Assembly (NCBI RefSeq): GCF_013155295.1
Contig: NZ_JABJXT010000011.1
Coordinates: 92,922 to 156,921 of the forward strand
Direction: 5' to 3'
DNA from: Pseudogemmobacter hezensis
Lineage (GTDB): Bacteria > Pseudomonadota > Alphaproteobacteria > Rhodobacterales > Rhodobacteraceae
Length of the DNA: 64,000 nucleotides
In this document: positions 27,533-36,693 of the stretch, one piece after another
Layout of the letters: each line of letters opens with the position of its first letter
Numbering within the stretch: position 1 is the first letter of the stretch
Notes under the pieces: model-generated
The model's input: only the letters and a program-made list of their open reading frames with translations
Told to the model about the DNA's origin: nothing
Database searches by the model: none
Program-made: the position numbers and the translations under genes

Positions 27533-28711
27533 TCAGACCTTTGCCAGCGCCTGGTCGAGATCGGCGATCAGGTCGCCTGCATCTTCCAGCCCGATCGAGA
27601 AGCGGATCAGCCCGGGCGCAATGCCAAGGCTTTGCTTTTGCTCATCCGACAGGCGCTGATGCGTGGTCGTTGCCGGATGGGTGGTGATCGACTTGGCATC
27701 GCCCAGGTTGTTCGAGATCTTGGGGATCTGCAGCGCATTTTGCAGCCGGAACGCGCCCTCTTTGCCGCCCTTGACGACAAAGCTGACAATGGTGCCGCCG
27801 GTGCCCATCTGCGCCATAGCCAGATCATATTGCGGATGCGATTTCAGGCCCGGATAGATGATTTTCTCAATCTTGTCATGGCCTTCCAGATATTCGGCAA
27901 TCTGCAGCGCCGAGGCCGCCATCGCCCGGCAGCGCAGATCCAGCGTCGCCATCCCGTTCAGCATGATCCAGGAGGTGAAAGGGCTCATCGCGCCGCCGGT
28001 GTGCTTCATATAGGGCTGCACGACCTTCTGGATGTAATCCGCCGAGCCGCAGATCACGCCACCAAGCGCACGCCCCTGGCCGTCGATATGTTTGGTGGTC
28101 GAATAGACCACCACATCGGCGCCCAGATCGACCGCCCGCGAGAAAATCGGCGTCGCAAAGACATTGTCGCAGATCACCAGCGCGCCATGTTTATGCGCGA
28201 TCTCGGCCACGCCTTTCACATCGACGATTTCCAGCGTCGGATTGGCCATGCTTTCGAAGAACACGGCTTTGGTCTCGGGCGTGACGGCGGCCTCCCAGGC
28301 GGCAAGATCGGTGCCGTCAACAAAGGTTACCCGCACGCCATAGCGCGTCAGCACGTCTTCCAGGATGTAAAGACAAGAGCCGAACAGCGCCTTTGCCGAG
28401 ACCACATGATCCCCGGCCTTCAGCAGCGAGGTCAGCGCGCCATTGACGGCCGCCATGCCGCTGGCAGTGGCGAATGCATCCTCGGTGCCCTCAAGGCCTG
28501 AGATGCGCTCTTCGAACATGCGGGTGGTGGGGTTGCCGTAGCGGGCATAGATGAACTCATCCTCGCCCGATTTGATGAACCGCGCCTCGGCGGTTTCGGC
28601 ATCGGGATAGGCAAAACCCTGGGTGAGAAAAATCGCCTCGGCCATTTCGCCATACTGGCTGCGGCGGCTGCCTTCATGGACCAGTTTCGTGCGTGTCTTC
28701 CAGTTCGTCAT
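27533..28711 (-). CDS. metZ: O-succinylhomoserine sulfhydrylase
   Basis: A 392-residue PLP enzyme making homocysteine from O-succinylhomoserine and sulfide for methionine synthesis. It shows ARYGNPTTRMFEERISGLEG, the PLP aspartate region LVICDNVFATPIFSRAVDLG, and the Schiff-base lysine in VVVYSTTKHIDGQGRALGG. The start TNWKTRTKLVHEGSRRSQYG is typical. A SAM-II riboswitch in the leader (28779-28838) gives feedback control by S-adenosylmethionine. Single-gene unit with its own terminator. The choice between MetZ and close Cys/Met PLP enzymes rests on the N-terminus and the riboswitch. Confidence 0.93.
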   Translation of the reverse strand: MTNWKTRTKLVHEGSRRSQYGEMAEAIFLTQGFAYPDAETAEARFIKSGEDEFIYARYGNPTTRMFEERISGLEGTEDAFATASGMAAVNGALTSLLKAGDHVVSAKALFGSCLYILEDVLTRYGVRVTFVDGTDLAAWEAAVTPETKAVFFESMANPTLEIVDVKGVAEIAHKHGALVICDNVFATPIFSRAVDLGADVVVYSTTKHIDGQGRALGGVICGSADYIQKVVQPYMKHTGGAMSPFTSWIMLNGMATLDLRCRAMAASALQIAEYLEGHDKIEKIIYPGLKSHPQYDLAMAQMGTGGTIVSFVVKGGKEGAFRLQNALQIPKISNNLGDAKSITTHPATTTHQRLSDEQKQSLGIAPGLIRFSIGLEDAGDLIADLDQALAKV

Positions 28712-28778
28712 CGCGGCAAGGCTCCCGGGGCCATAAGCATGTCAATGACCGGAAAATGCGGCAGGGCGAAGACGTCCC

Positions 28779-28838
28779 GTCACCTCTTTAGCGGCTTGTT
28801 TAACGTGGCCCGCAATCCGGTCAACAAAGCGCCACGCC
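28779..28838 (-). promoter_or_regulatory. SAM-II (SAM-alpha) riboswitch before metZ
   Basis: On the minus strand the leader contains GCGTGGCGCTTTGTTGACCG, then GATTGCGGGCCACGTTAAAC, then AAGCCGCTAAAGAGG. CGTGG pairs with CCACG to make P1, and the rest fits the conserved single-stranded stretches and the 3' pseudoknot segment GCTAAAGAGG of the SAM-II class, which is frequent upstream of met genes in alphaproteobacteria. It ends about 70 bases before the ATG. Recognition is by eye; a covariance-model search would settle the exact borders. Confidence 0.85.
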
Positions 28839-28873
28839 ATTGCCTTACGCCCGGGGGGCGGCGCGGTCAAGCC

Positions 28874-30085
28874 TCAGCGCAGGCCCAGACCCGCCCGCAT
28901 CAGTCCGCGCCGGACCGGGGTCAGCGAATAGAACAGATCCAGCGCCCCTGCCCGCAGATCGCGTAAGCCCTGCGCCCCCGCCATCGAGGCGCGGTTCAGA
29001 AGGTCGATCCCGCTTAGCCGCAGCGTGATATCGGTGTGGCGGGCGCGGTGATAGGCGGCCAGCAGCTGGGGGCTGCCCGGATCGCCATTCGGCCCGGCCG
29101 CCGCGTCACGTGCCAGATCCAGCAGCACCCGCAGATCGCTGAGCGACATGTTCAGCCCCTGCGCCCCGATCGGTGGCACCACATGCGCGGCCTCGGCCAT
29201 CAGGGCCACCCGCTGCCCGGACATCTGCATGGCCATCTGGCTGATGATCGGCCAGACATGGCGCGGCGTCGCCAGCTGCATCTGGCCAAGGATGCCGCAG
29301 GAGCGGATGTTCATCTCACGGGTGAAATCCGCATCACTCAGCCCTGCAAGGCGTGCCGCCTCTGGCCCGCGCTCCATCCAGACGACGGAAGAGGCGGGCT
29401 GCCCGTCACGATCAGGCAGCGGCACCATGGTAAATGGCCCGCCGCTACGGTGCACCTCGGTCGAGACATTTTCATGCGCCCGCTGGTGGGTGACGGAAAA
29501 GACCAGCGCCTTTTGGCCGTAACGTATTGTTTTAACGGGGATATTCAGCGCATCACGGATCAGCGAGTTGCGCCCGTCAGCGGCGATCAGCAGCCGCGCC
29601 GCCACCTGCGAGCCATCGCTGAGCGTCACCAGCGCCTCGGCATCGCGGGTCAGCACCGCGCGCGCGGCGATCCCGGGGCGAAAGGTGACATTGGGCATTT
29701 CCTGCAGCCGGGCGACCATCTCGCGGCGCAAAAGCCAGTTTGGCAGATTATAGCCGAACGGCTGTTCAGATATGTCGGCGGCATCAAAATCCTTGATGAT
29801 CCGGGCGCCGGGCTCTGCGCCGCCGGAATCGACGATGCGCATCACCTGCAACGGCGCTGCATGGGCAGACAGCCGCGACCAAAGCCCGGCCTCTTCCAGC
29901 AAGGAAATCGAGGGCTGCAAGAACGCGGTGGTGCGCAGATCAGCGCCGCTGGCCCCCTCATTGGCGGCAACGGGGGCGGGATCAACGCAGATCACCTCAT
30001 AGCCGGCCGCGCCAAAGGCCGCCGCGGCGGTCAGCCCGGCAATGCCACCGCCTGCGATCATGATACCTGTCTGCACGCGCTGCAT
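28874..30085 (-). CDS. UbiH/UbiF-type FAD-dependent monooxygenase
   Basis: A 403-residue flavoprotein hydroxylase of the UbiH/UbiF/COQ6 family, probably acting in ubiquinone ring hydroxylation. FAD-binding GGGIAGLTAAAAFGAAGYEV is at residues 10-30, the DG motif is LLIAADGRNSLIRDAL, and the third motif reads ALMAEAAHVVPPIGAQGLNM, where the usual GDAAH is AEAAH, a variant I associate with alphaproteobacterial members. The ATG at 30085 directly precedes the FAD motif; a longer N-terminus would add 25 non-conserved residues. Which ring position it hydroxylates is unknown. Confidence 0.87.
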   Translation of the reverse strand: MQRVQTGIMIAGGGIAGLTAAAAFGAAGYEVICVDPAPVAANEGASGADLRTTAFLQPSISLLEEAGLWSRLSAHAAPLQVMRIVDSGGAEPGARIIKDFDAADISEQPFGYNLPNWLLRREMVARLQEMPNVTFRPGIAARAVLTRDAEALVTLSDGSQVAARLLIAADGRNSLIRDALNIPVKTIRYGQKALVFSVTHQRAHENVSTEVHRSGGPFTMVPLPDRDGQPASSVVWMERGPEAARLAGLSDADFTREMNIRSCGILGQMQLATPRHVWPIISQMAMQMSGQRVALMAEAAHVVPPIGAQGLNMSLSDLRVLLDLARDAAAGPNGDPGSPQLLAAYHRARHTDITLRLSGIDLLNRASMAGAQGLRDLRAGALDLFYSLTPVRRGLMRAGLGLR

Positions 30086-30185
30086 GTGATCTGTCCTGCA
30101 AGGTTGCACCGGGGGCAGTCTATCCGCCTGAACGCCCAAGGGCCAGTGGCGCGCGCGCAAAGGGCGGCATGCCTTTCGGCAGAAA

Positions 30186-30458
30186 TCAGGGCCAGGAAAT
30201 CGCTACAAAGAAGGCGAACATCACCGGCACCATCGCCAGCGCCGCCATGGCCAGCGCCGCAAGGCCCCAGGTCTGAATGGCCAGCACCATCCCCAGAACC
30301 AGCACCGGGATCAGCCAGAAGATATTGTTGATATCCTGGGCAATCTCGCGGCGAACCCGGTCAAAAACAGGGCCCAGAACCGGAATGCGGCGCAGGATTC
30401 CGCGCGATGGCCTGGTCCGGGCGGTGGTGATGGGCTTGGCAGATGCAGTGCTGGACAT
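30186..30458 (-). CDS. Small membrane protein, hypothetical
   Basis: A 90-residue protein with a basic N-terminal 40 residues and two close hydrophobic segments (NIFWLIPVLVLGMVLAIQTW and LAALAMAALAMVPVMFAFFV). No family recognised. It is followed after 100 bases by the UbiH-like gene on the same strand and might be co-transcribed. Composition and codon use match the surrounding genes, so it is likely real. Confidence 0.6.
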   Translation of the reverse strand: MSSTASAKPITTARTRPSRGILRRIPVLGPVFDRVRREIAQDINNIFWLIPVLVLGMVLAIQTWGLAALAMAALAMVPVMFAFFVAISWP

Positions 30459-30615
30459 GGTAGTCCCTGTAAGGGCTGAGAACGGTGAGATGGATAATCC
30501 CTGTATCTCTCTTATCGCATTTCGCCCCGCGCTTCACCCGGGCGCGGGCGGGGCGCGATGTCGCACTGCGACAATCGGCCTCTGTCCGGTTGGAACGGCT
30601 TTCAGACCTTAGACC

Positions 30616-31278
30616 TCAGGCCTCGGCCAGCCGCGCAAAAAAGCTGTTCAGATCCGTGGTCTGGTAATGGATATGCGCGTTTCCGGGCGCATCGTCTGAG
30701 GGCGTGGGGGTAACCAGCACCGTGCGCATCCCCATCAGATGCGGCTCTGCGAGGTTGCGCGGGTCATCCTCAAACATCACCGCCTGTTCAGGGGCAAAGC
30801 CATCCAGACGCAGAACAGCCTCAAAGGCTGGGCGGCCGGGTTTTGGCTGATAGCCGGTTTCCTCGATGCCATAAATGGCGTCGAAAAGACCCGAAAGGCC
30901 GCGCCGCTCCAGCACCCTTGTCGCATAAAGCGTGTCGGCATTGGTGAAAATGATGCGTCGCCCGGGCAGGGCAGAAATCTGCCGCGCCAGGGTGTGGTCC
31001 CTGGTCAGCCCTGAAAAATCAATATCATGAACATCCGCCAGAAAATCCGACGGATCGATACTATGCGCGGCCATCAACCCCGCAAGCGTGGTGCCATGCG
31101 CCTGCCAATAGCTTTCGCGCAGCGCATCGGCCCGCATCTGGTTCAGGCCCAGATTGCGCATGACCCAGGCCGTCATCCGCTGCTCGATCTGGTCGAAAAG
31201 GCGCGTGACAGGGGGGTAAAGCGTATTGTCGAGGTCAAAGACCCAAGTGGAAATGTGACTAAAATCTTGCTTCAGCAT
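30616..31278 (-). CDS. HAD-family pyrimidine 5'-nucleotidase
   Basis: A 220-residue HAD hydrolase of the YjjG/Sdt1-like 'pyrimidine 5-nucleotidase' group. The nucleophile motif is WVFDLDNTLYPP, motif II is RRIIFTNADTLYA, the lysine/motif III is in YQPKPGRPAFEAVL, and motif IV is AVMFEDDPRNLAEPHLMG. It probably dephosphorylates UMP, CMP or damaged nucleotides in the cytoplasm. Single gene; divergent from the GntR gene with about 280 bases between. Confidence 0.9.
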   Translation of the reverse strand: MLKQDFSHISTWVFDLDNTLYPPVTRLFDQIEQRMTAWVMRNLGLNQMRADALRESYWQAHGTTLAGLMAAHSIDPSDFLADVHDIDFSGLTRDHTLARQISALPGRRIIFTNADTLYATRVLERRGLSGLFDAIYGIEETGYQPKPGRPAFEAVLRLDGFAPEQAVMFEDDPRNLAEPHLMGMRTVLVTPTPSDDAPGNAHIHYQTTDLNSFFARLAEA

Positions 31279-31559
31279 GGATCAGTGATAGCAGGAATTT
31301 CCGGGCCGCAAAGCCCTGACAAATTTCCGGTTTTTCTGACAGACGTGAAGCCGCCTGGAGGACTGCAATCGCCACGTGTCACAGGGGCAAATCGGGGCAT
31401 TTGCCTTGCTGCGGCAATGTGATGCAGGGCTTGCCTCAGGCCTGGGGGATCACTAGGCTTTGCCGCCATACTGTGTGCAGGTGCGGCCGGGACCGGGTGG
31501 ACCGGGGGCGCCTGCAGGGGCCAGTACAACAATGCCTGGCCGGTCAAAGGAAGCCTTGA

Positions 31560-32195
31560 ATGCAAAAAGACGCCTATACACTGATCCTTGAGGCGATTGA
31601 GGCGCGTCAGTTCCGACCCGGAGAGCGGCTGGTCGAAAGCGAGCTGGCCGAGCGGTTTGGCGTCTCACGGACCCCGGTGCGCGAGGCGCTGCAGCGGCTT
31701 GAGACACAGTCGATGTTAAAGCGCGACGGGCGCAGTCTGATCGTGGCGACACTGGACCACAACCAGCTGGCAGAGCTTTACGCCGTGCGCACCGAGCTGG
31801 AGGGCCTGGCCGCACGTCTTGCCGCCCGCCATGCCACGGAAGAGGAGATTCGCGTTCTGCAAAGCATGGTTGCCGACGATCAGGCCCTTTTGGGCGGAGA
31901 CCCGGCAGCCCTGAGTCGTGCGAACAAGCGGTTTCACAAGCAGATCCACCTGGCCAGCCACAACCGTTTCCTGGTGCAACAGCTGGACCTGCTGCATCGC
32001 TCTATGGCGCTGATGGCGCAGACTTCTTTTGCGGCCGAGGGGCGGGATGGGGTCGCGCTTGGCGAGCATGAGGCGATTGTGGCGGCGATTGCGGCCCGGG
32101 ATGAAAACCGGGCCTGGCAGGCCTTGCGCACCCATATCAGCCGCGCCTTCGAGACGCGTCTGCGGGTTGAGGCGGGTGAGCTGAAGCTGCGCTAA
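31560..32195 (+). CDS. GntR-family (FadR/FCD) transcriptional regulator
   Basis: A 211-residue regulator. Residues 1-65 form a winged HTH (LVESELAERFGVSRTPVREA LQ), and residues 75-205 an FCD ligand-binding domain (AELYAVRTELEGLAARLAAR, with His residues in FHKQIHLASHN and EHEAIVAAI that could bind a metal and a carboxylate). Such proteins usually repress transporters or enzymes for small organic acids. The target cannot be told: neighbours are a nucleotidase and a glycosyltransferase, and no matching operator was recognised. Confidence 0.9.
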   Translation: MQKDAYTLILEAIEARQFRPGERLVESELAERFGVSRTPVREALQRLETQSMLKRDGRSLIVATLDHNQLAELYAVRTELEGLAARLAARHATEEEIRVLQSMVADDQALLGGDPAALSRANKRFHKQIHLASHNRFLVQQLDLLHRSMALMAQTSFAAEGRDGVALGEHEAIVAAIAARDENRAWQALRTHISRAFETRLRVEAGELKLR

Positions 32196-32220
32196 GGGGG
32201 CGTGTTTGGCCTGATATATG

Positions 32221-34137
32221 TCAGGATTTCTTTCGGTTAGGGGGGGATTCTGTCTGATCAAAGAGGCCGTGGCTGGTTTTGTCCCAATAGAAGGGGTGGG
32301 TGATCAGTTCCCACAGGGCTTTGAAACCGGCGAAAGTGGCCAGCGGCTGGTAGAAATGCAGCGTAAACACCCAGAGTTTTGAGATCCGGTGCCCCGCCTG
32401 GCGCAAAGCCAGAATGCCCAGGGTGAAATCCACCACTGCCGCCAGGATGAAGGTGGTCAGCAAGACCATCATCACGCCCTGGGGCAGGGCCTCGGCCAGC
32501 GGATGCGGCAGGCCAAAGGCAATCAGCCAGAAGCTCCATAACAGCGGTGCAAGCAGCGTCTGCAATGCGGCCCCCAGAAACATGACCTGAAAGCCGATAA
32601 AGGCCGGCGTCCCGACCTCACGCCAAAGCCTCCGCGGATGCCGCATATGCACGATCCAGGTCATCATATGGCCCTTGATCCAGCGCGAGCGCTGCCGGAT
32701 CCAGGCCAGGGGACGGCAATTCGCCTCTTCGCGGGTCACCGTGGTCATCAGCGCCGTGCGATAGCCTTTGCGCGCCAGCCTGATTCCCAGATCGGCATCT
32801 TCGGTCACATTATGCGCGTCCCATGCGCCCAGCTCTTCCAGCACATCGCGGCGGAAAAACAGCGTGGTGCCGCCCAGTGGAACCATCAGCCCCAGCCGCG
32901 CCACGCCGGGCAGAATCAGCCGAAACCATGCGGCATATTCGATGGTGAACATCCGCGCGATCCAGTTGGTGGCCGGATTGTAGTAATCCAGCACGCCCTG
33001 CAGGCAGGCGAGGCTGGAATCGCTTTGCCGGAACCGCGCCACCACACGGCGGATCTGGTCCGGCTCGGGCGCGTCTTCGGCATCATAGACGCCGATAATC
33101 GCGCCGTGACAGTGATCCAGCGCCACATTCAGCGCCCTCGGCTTCGTTTTGATCCGCCCCGGAGGCACCACCACGATTTGCATCCAGGCGGGCAGACCGG
33201 CGGATTGCAGCGCCTCGCGGGTCAGGCTGTCTTCTTCCTCGACCGCGAGAACCACCTCCAGCAGGTCGCGCGGATAATCCAGCCGCGACAGGCGGCGCAC
33301 AAGGCGCGGCGCGATATCGCTTTCGCGGTAAAGCGCCACCAGGATTGAGACTTTGGGCAAGGGACCGGGCACGGTTTTGTGGTCGCAGACGGGCGGGCGG
33401 CGCAGGGTTGTAACAGCGCAGATGATCTTGAAAACCGTTGAAGCCGCCATAGCGACGAACACGAAGAACAGGATGCTGAGGCCTGAAACAATTGGGAAAT
33501 TCGTGATTGCGACCAGGGCAAGCGCAACCAGCGTTGCCGCCCGCAACTGCAGCGCCCTGCCGCCCCAGTTGCGACACGAAAGCTCGGCCGCGACCCGCAT
33601 CCCGGCGCTATGGGCGATCTGCGGCCCGCGCATCAGATTGAGGGCGGCCGCGATCTGTGTCGATGGCGCCAGCGCCATCATCACCGGGCCCAGTCGCCCC
33701 TCAATCACCTGGCGCAGGCGGGTGAAAATCTCTGGCCGGGCGGTCAGCACCACCGTCACCCCGCCGATCCGCCGCCAGGGCAGGATGCCGTGACGCTGGC
33801 AGAAATCAGTGCCGAGGCGGTCTATCGCGCTGGCTTCGGGCGGCTCCTGGACCGGGTCAATTGTGCAGGCCCCGAAATGGCGGGCCGCTGCTGCCAGCAG
33901 ATCCTTTTCGGCAAGGGTGCCATGCGGGTGGAAGCCGCTATGGTGCAAGGCGGTGGGCTCTGCCTGTCCGATCGCCTGTGGGCGCTGTGGAACGGCGCTG
34001 GTGGGTTGTTCGGGGCGGATCAGGCCCTCGCGCAGCAAAGACAGGGAAAAGGCATCAGGGCGCGTTGGCTGCGCGCCGTCCAAAGCACTCTGGCGTGCCG
34101 CGCCGCCAATCGAAATCAAATGCCGCACCGTCATCAC
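32221..34137 (-). CDS. Processive GT2 glycosyltransferase with GspE/MshE-like N-terminal domain
   Basis: A 638-residue membrane glycosyltransferase. Residues of about 70-175 resemble the N-terminal domain of type II secretion ATPases (GspE/MshEN), here without any ATPase. Then come membrane segments (about 195-235), and the catalytic GT-A domain at about 265-480: IIGVYDAEDAPEPDQIRRVV (nucleotide-sugar Asp), NVTEDADLGIRLARKGYRT (TED) and RQRSRWIKGHMMTWIV (QxxRW). Four to five membrane helices end the protein. This is the layout of XagB-like exopolysaccharide synthases; MshEN domains can bind c-di-GMP, so c-di-GMP control is plausible but not proven. Single gene. A polysaccharide product is inferred. 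Confidence 0.85.
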   Translation of the reverse strand: MMTVRHLISIGGAARQSALDGAQPTRPDAFSLSLLREGLIRPEQPTSAVPQRPQAIGQAEPTALHHSGFHPHGTLAEKDLLAAAARHFGACTIDPVQEPPEASAIDRLGTDFCQRHGILPWRRIGGVTVVLTARPEIFTRLRQVIEGRLGPVMMALAPSTQIAAALNLMRGPQIAHSAGMRVAAELSCRNWGGRALQLRAATLVALALVAITNFPIVSGLSILFFVFVAMAASTVFKIICAVTTLRRPPVCDHKTVPGPLPKVSILVALYRESDIAPRLVRRLSRLDYPRDLLEVVLAVEEEDSLTREALQSAGLPAWMQIVVVPPGRIKTKPRALNVALDHCHGAIIGVYDAEDAPEPDQIRRVVARFRQSDSSLACLQGVLDYYNPATNWIARMFTIEYAAWFRLILPGVARLGLMVPLGGTTLFFRRDVLEELGAWDAHNVTEDADLGIRLARKGYRTALMTTVTREEANCRPLAWIRQRSRWIKGHMMTWIVHMRHPRRLWREVGTPAFIGFQVMFLGAALQTLLAPLLWSFWLIAFGLPHPLAEALPQGVMMVLLTTFILAAVVDFTLGILALRQAGHRISKLWVFTLHFYQPLATFAGFKALWELITHPFYWDKTSHGLFDQTESPPNRKKS

Positions 34138-34255
34138 TGCCTGCCCAGGGCTTACACATCCCCGGAACTGTGAGGATAAAGTATTAACACGCCGTTAAAG
34201 ACGATCTGAATGCGGTAATCTCTGTTATCAGCCCCCCGGAAAGCGGGCAGCAAAA

Positions 34256-34284
34256 CGCCCCCCGAAGGCTGTCTTCGGGGGGCG
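34256..34284 (-). terminator. Terminator of carA
   Basis: CGCCCCCCGAAG and CTTCGGGGGGCG form a perfect 12-bp stem with a 5-base loop, followed on the minus strand by TTTTGC. Located 25 bases after carA. Confidence 0.88.
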
Positions 34285-34309
34285 CGTTGTTCTTCTGTTG
34301 CTGCGCCGA

Positions 34310-35464
34310 TCAGGCGCGGCGGGCGTTCATCTCGGCGGCGAAACGCTCAAACAGGTAATAGCTGTCTTGCGGGCCGGGGCTGGCCTCGGGGTGATATTGC
34401 ACCGAAAAGACCGGGCGATCCTTGATCGCAATGCCGCAATTCGTGCCGTCGAACAGTGAGACATGGGTCTCGACCACGCCCTCGGGCAGGGTGTCGGCAT
34501 CAACGGTAAAACCATGATTCATCGAGGTGATTTCCACCTTGCCGGTGGTCAGATCCTTCACCGGATGGTTGGCACCGTGATGGCCGTGGTTCATCTTGCG
34601 GGTCTGGGCGCCAAGCGCCAGCGCCAGCATCTGGTGACCAAGGCAGATGCCGAAAACCGGCAGATCCTGCGCCAGGACGCCTTTGATCATCGGCACCGCA
34701 TATTCGCCGGTTGCCGCCGGATCGCCAGGACCGTTCGAGAGGAACACGCCGTCCGGGTTATGGGCCAGCACCTCTTCGGCACTGGCCGAGGCCGGCAGCA
34801 CCACGACCTCACACCCTGTCGAGGCAAGGCAGCGCAGGATGTTCTTCTTCGCGCCGAAATCGACAGCGACGACCTTCGGGCCGGGGGCTGTGCGTTTGGT
34901 ATAGCCCTCAGGCCAGGCCCAGCGTTTTTCGTCCCAGGAATAGCTTTGCGGGCAGGTCACGTCTTTGGCCAGATCAAGGCCGACCAGACCCTTCCAGCCG
35001 CGGGCGCGGGCGACCAGCGCCTCAATGTCGAAATTGCCCTCGGGGTCATGGGCCAGGGCCACATGCGGCGCGCCCTGCTGCCGGATGGCGCGGGTCAGGC
35101 GACGGGTGTCGATGCCACCGATGCCGATGCGGCCGATCTTTGCCAGCCAGCTGCGCAGATCGCCGGTCGCGCGCCAGTTCGAAGGCTCGGTCGGATCCCA
35201 TTTCACCACCATGCCTGCGGCGGCGGGGGCGACGGTCTCGTCATCCTCGGGGGTGACGCCGGTATTGCCGATATGGGGGAAGGTGAAGGTCACGACCTGG
35301 CCCGCATAAGAGGGGTCGGTGATGATTTCCTGATAGCCGGTCATCGCGGTGTTGAACACCAGCTCTGCCACGGTTTCCCCGACCGCGCCAAAGCCATGGC
35401 CGTAAAATAGCGTGCCATCCGCCAGCGCAAGACAGGCAGTTGGACGGGTTGCTGCATGCGGCAT
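34310..35464 (-). CDS. carA: Carbamoyl-phosphate synthase small subunit
   Basis: A 384-residue glutamine amidotransferase subunit that feeds ammonia to CarB for carbamoyl phosphate (arginine and pyrimidines). N-terminal domain GTLFYGHGFGAVGETVAELV; class I amidotransferase domain with the oxyanion strand NGPGDP, the nucleophile Cys in PVFGICLGHQMLALALG, and the catalytic His/Glu in VQYHPEASPGP. GGAG lies 6 bases before the ATG at 35464, which decides the start. Divergent from yqeY, an arrangement common in this family. carB is not in the window. Confidence 0.97.
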   Translation of the reverse strand: MPHAATRPTACLALADGTLFYGHGFGAVGETVAELVFNTAMTGYQEIITDPSYAGQVVTFTFPHIGNTGVTPEDDETVAPAAAGMVVKWDPTEPSNWRATGDLRSWLAKIGRIGIGGIDTRRLTRAIRQQGAPHVALAHDPEGNFDIEALVARARGWKGLVGLDLAKDVTCPQSYSWDEKRWAWPEGYTKRTAPGPKVVAVDFGAKKNILRCLASTGCEVVVLPASASAEEVLAHNPDGVFLSNGPGDPAATGEYAVPMIKGVLAQDLPVFGICLGHQMLALALGAQTRKMNHGHHGANHPVKDLTTGKVEITSMNHGFTVDADTLPEGVVETHVSLFDGTNCGIAIKDRPVFSVQYHPEASPGPQDSYYLFERFAAEMNARRA

Positions 35465-35657
35465 GATTGGCTCCGAAGCGTTGAGGGCGGAAGGGATCTG
35501 GCTAAACGGGCGCAACCTATGCCTCTGCCTGTATATGGTCAAGGCTTTGGATGAATTGATATTTTCGTTTTAAAGCAAGAGGATGGCGAAAGTTGGGGCG
35601 CTTGCTGAAAATGCGTGATCGTGGCAGATTGGGCTGGTGATATACAGGAGTGGTGTC

Positions 35658-36131
35658 ATGAGTCTGCGATCAAGCCTGAATGAGGCGCTGAAAGAGGCGA
35701 TGAAGGCCCGCGATTCTGCGCGGCTTTCGACGCTCAGGCTGATCAATGCGGCGATCAAGGATCGTGACATTGCAGCCCGTGGTGAAGGCCGGGCCGAGGG
35801 GCGCAGCGAAGAAGGCGTCGCCGATACAGAGCTGCTGGCGCTTTTGGGCAAGCTGGTCAAGCAACGCCAGGAATCAGCCCGGATCTATGAAGAGGGCGGG
35901 CGGCTGGAGCTGGCTGAAAAAGAGCTGGCCGAGGTGCGGGTGATCACCGAATTCCTGCCGCGCCAGATGTCTGAGGAAGAGGCCGCCGCCGTGATCGACG
36001 AAACGATCGCAGCGCTTGGCGCGAACTCGATCCGCGATATGGGGCGGGTGATGGCCGAGCTGAAGGCGAAATATACCGGGCAGATGGATTTCGCGGTGAT
36101 CGGCGCGAAGATCCGCGAGAAGCTGGCCTGA
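35658..36131 (+). CDS. GatB/YqeY domain protein
   Basis: A 157-residue helical protein starting SLRSSLNEALKEAMKARDSA and containing LRLINAAIKDRD, and ending with the YqeY tail IRDMGRVMAELKAKYTGQMD. It resembles the tRNA-binding tail domain of the GatB amidotransferase subunit, standing alone. It may bind tRNA, but the function is unclear. CAGGAG lies 8 bases before the ATG. It is divergent from carA and converges on DUF2244. Confidence 0.92.
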   Translation: MSLRSSLNEALKEAMKARDSARLSTLRLINAAIKDRDIAARGEGRAEGRSEEGVADTELLALLGKLVKQRQESARIYEEGGRLELAEKELAEVRVITEFLPRQMSEEEAAAVIDETIAALGANSIRDMGRVMAELKAKYTGQMDFAVIGAKIREKLA

Positions 36132-36133
36132 TC

Positions 36134-36628
36134 TCAGGCCTTCTGCCGTGTCCTGGCCAGGGCTGTCTGCAGCTCTGGCAATAGCGCACGGCGCTCAGGC
36201 GGGGTGAGGAAGGGGCCAATCTCTACCTCACGCCCTTCGCCGCGCAGGGTCAGGTAGTCGGGCACGGGGCCACCCTGCGGGCGTATATGAACGCTGACCC
36301 AGTAAGGATTGGCCTGCCAGCTTTGCACCCGTTTTCGCGGGCCGTGGCGGGTCAGGGTGATCAGATCGGGCGTCAGCACCAGATCCTCGGTGATCGCATG
36401 ATCCGACCAGGAGCGTTTCAGCGCGATCCAGACCGTCGCCATTGCCAGCAGAACAAAGGGCAACAGCCCCCAGAAAACCGGCGTGGCGATGACGCTTAGC
36501 AGTGGCAGGATGATCAGCGCCGCCGTCACCCCGATAAACCAGGCGAACCCCGAACGGCTGAGCGCCGACCAGGGCGTCAGCCGCAGGCGCTTTGTGCCAT
36601 CGGGGGCATCTGACCAGCGATAGGGCAT
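36134..36628 (-). CDS. DUF2244 membrane protein
   Basis: A 164-residue protein with two membrane helices (residues about 27-70, FAWFIGVTAALIILPLLSVI and VFWGLLPFVLLAMATVWIAL) and a cytoplasmic domain with WQANPYWVSVHIRP and GREVEIGPFLTPPERRALLP, the DUF2244 signature. This family usually accompanies aa3-type oxidase genes in alphaproteobacteria, as here with ctaD about 400 bases upstream, so a role in oxidase assembly is guessed. AGGAGAG 3 bases before the ATG at 36628 decides the start against a Met five codons earlier. Confidence 0.85.
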   Translation of the reverse strand: MPYRWSDAPDGTKRLRLTPWSALSRSGFAWFIGVTAALIILPLLSVIATPVFWGLLPFVLLAMATVWIALKRSWSDHAITEDLVLTPDLITLTRHGPRKRVQSWQANPYWVSVHIRPQGGPVPDYLTLRGEGREVEIGPFLTPPERRALLPELQTALARTRQKA

Positions 36629-36693
36629 GATCTCTCCTGACATCAGGGGCAGGCGGCCCCGCCCGCATGGAGTGGCAGGGACGGGGCCTGTGA

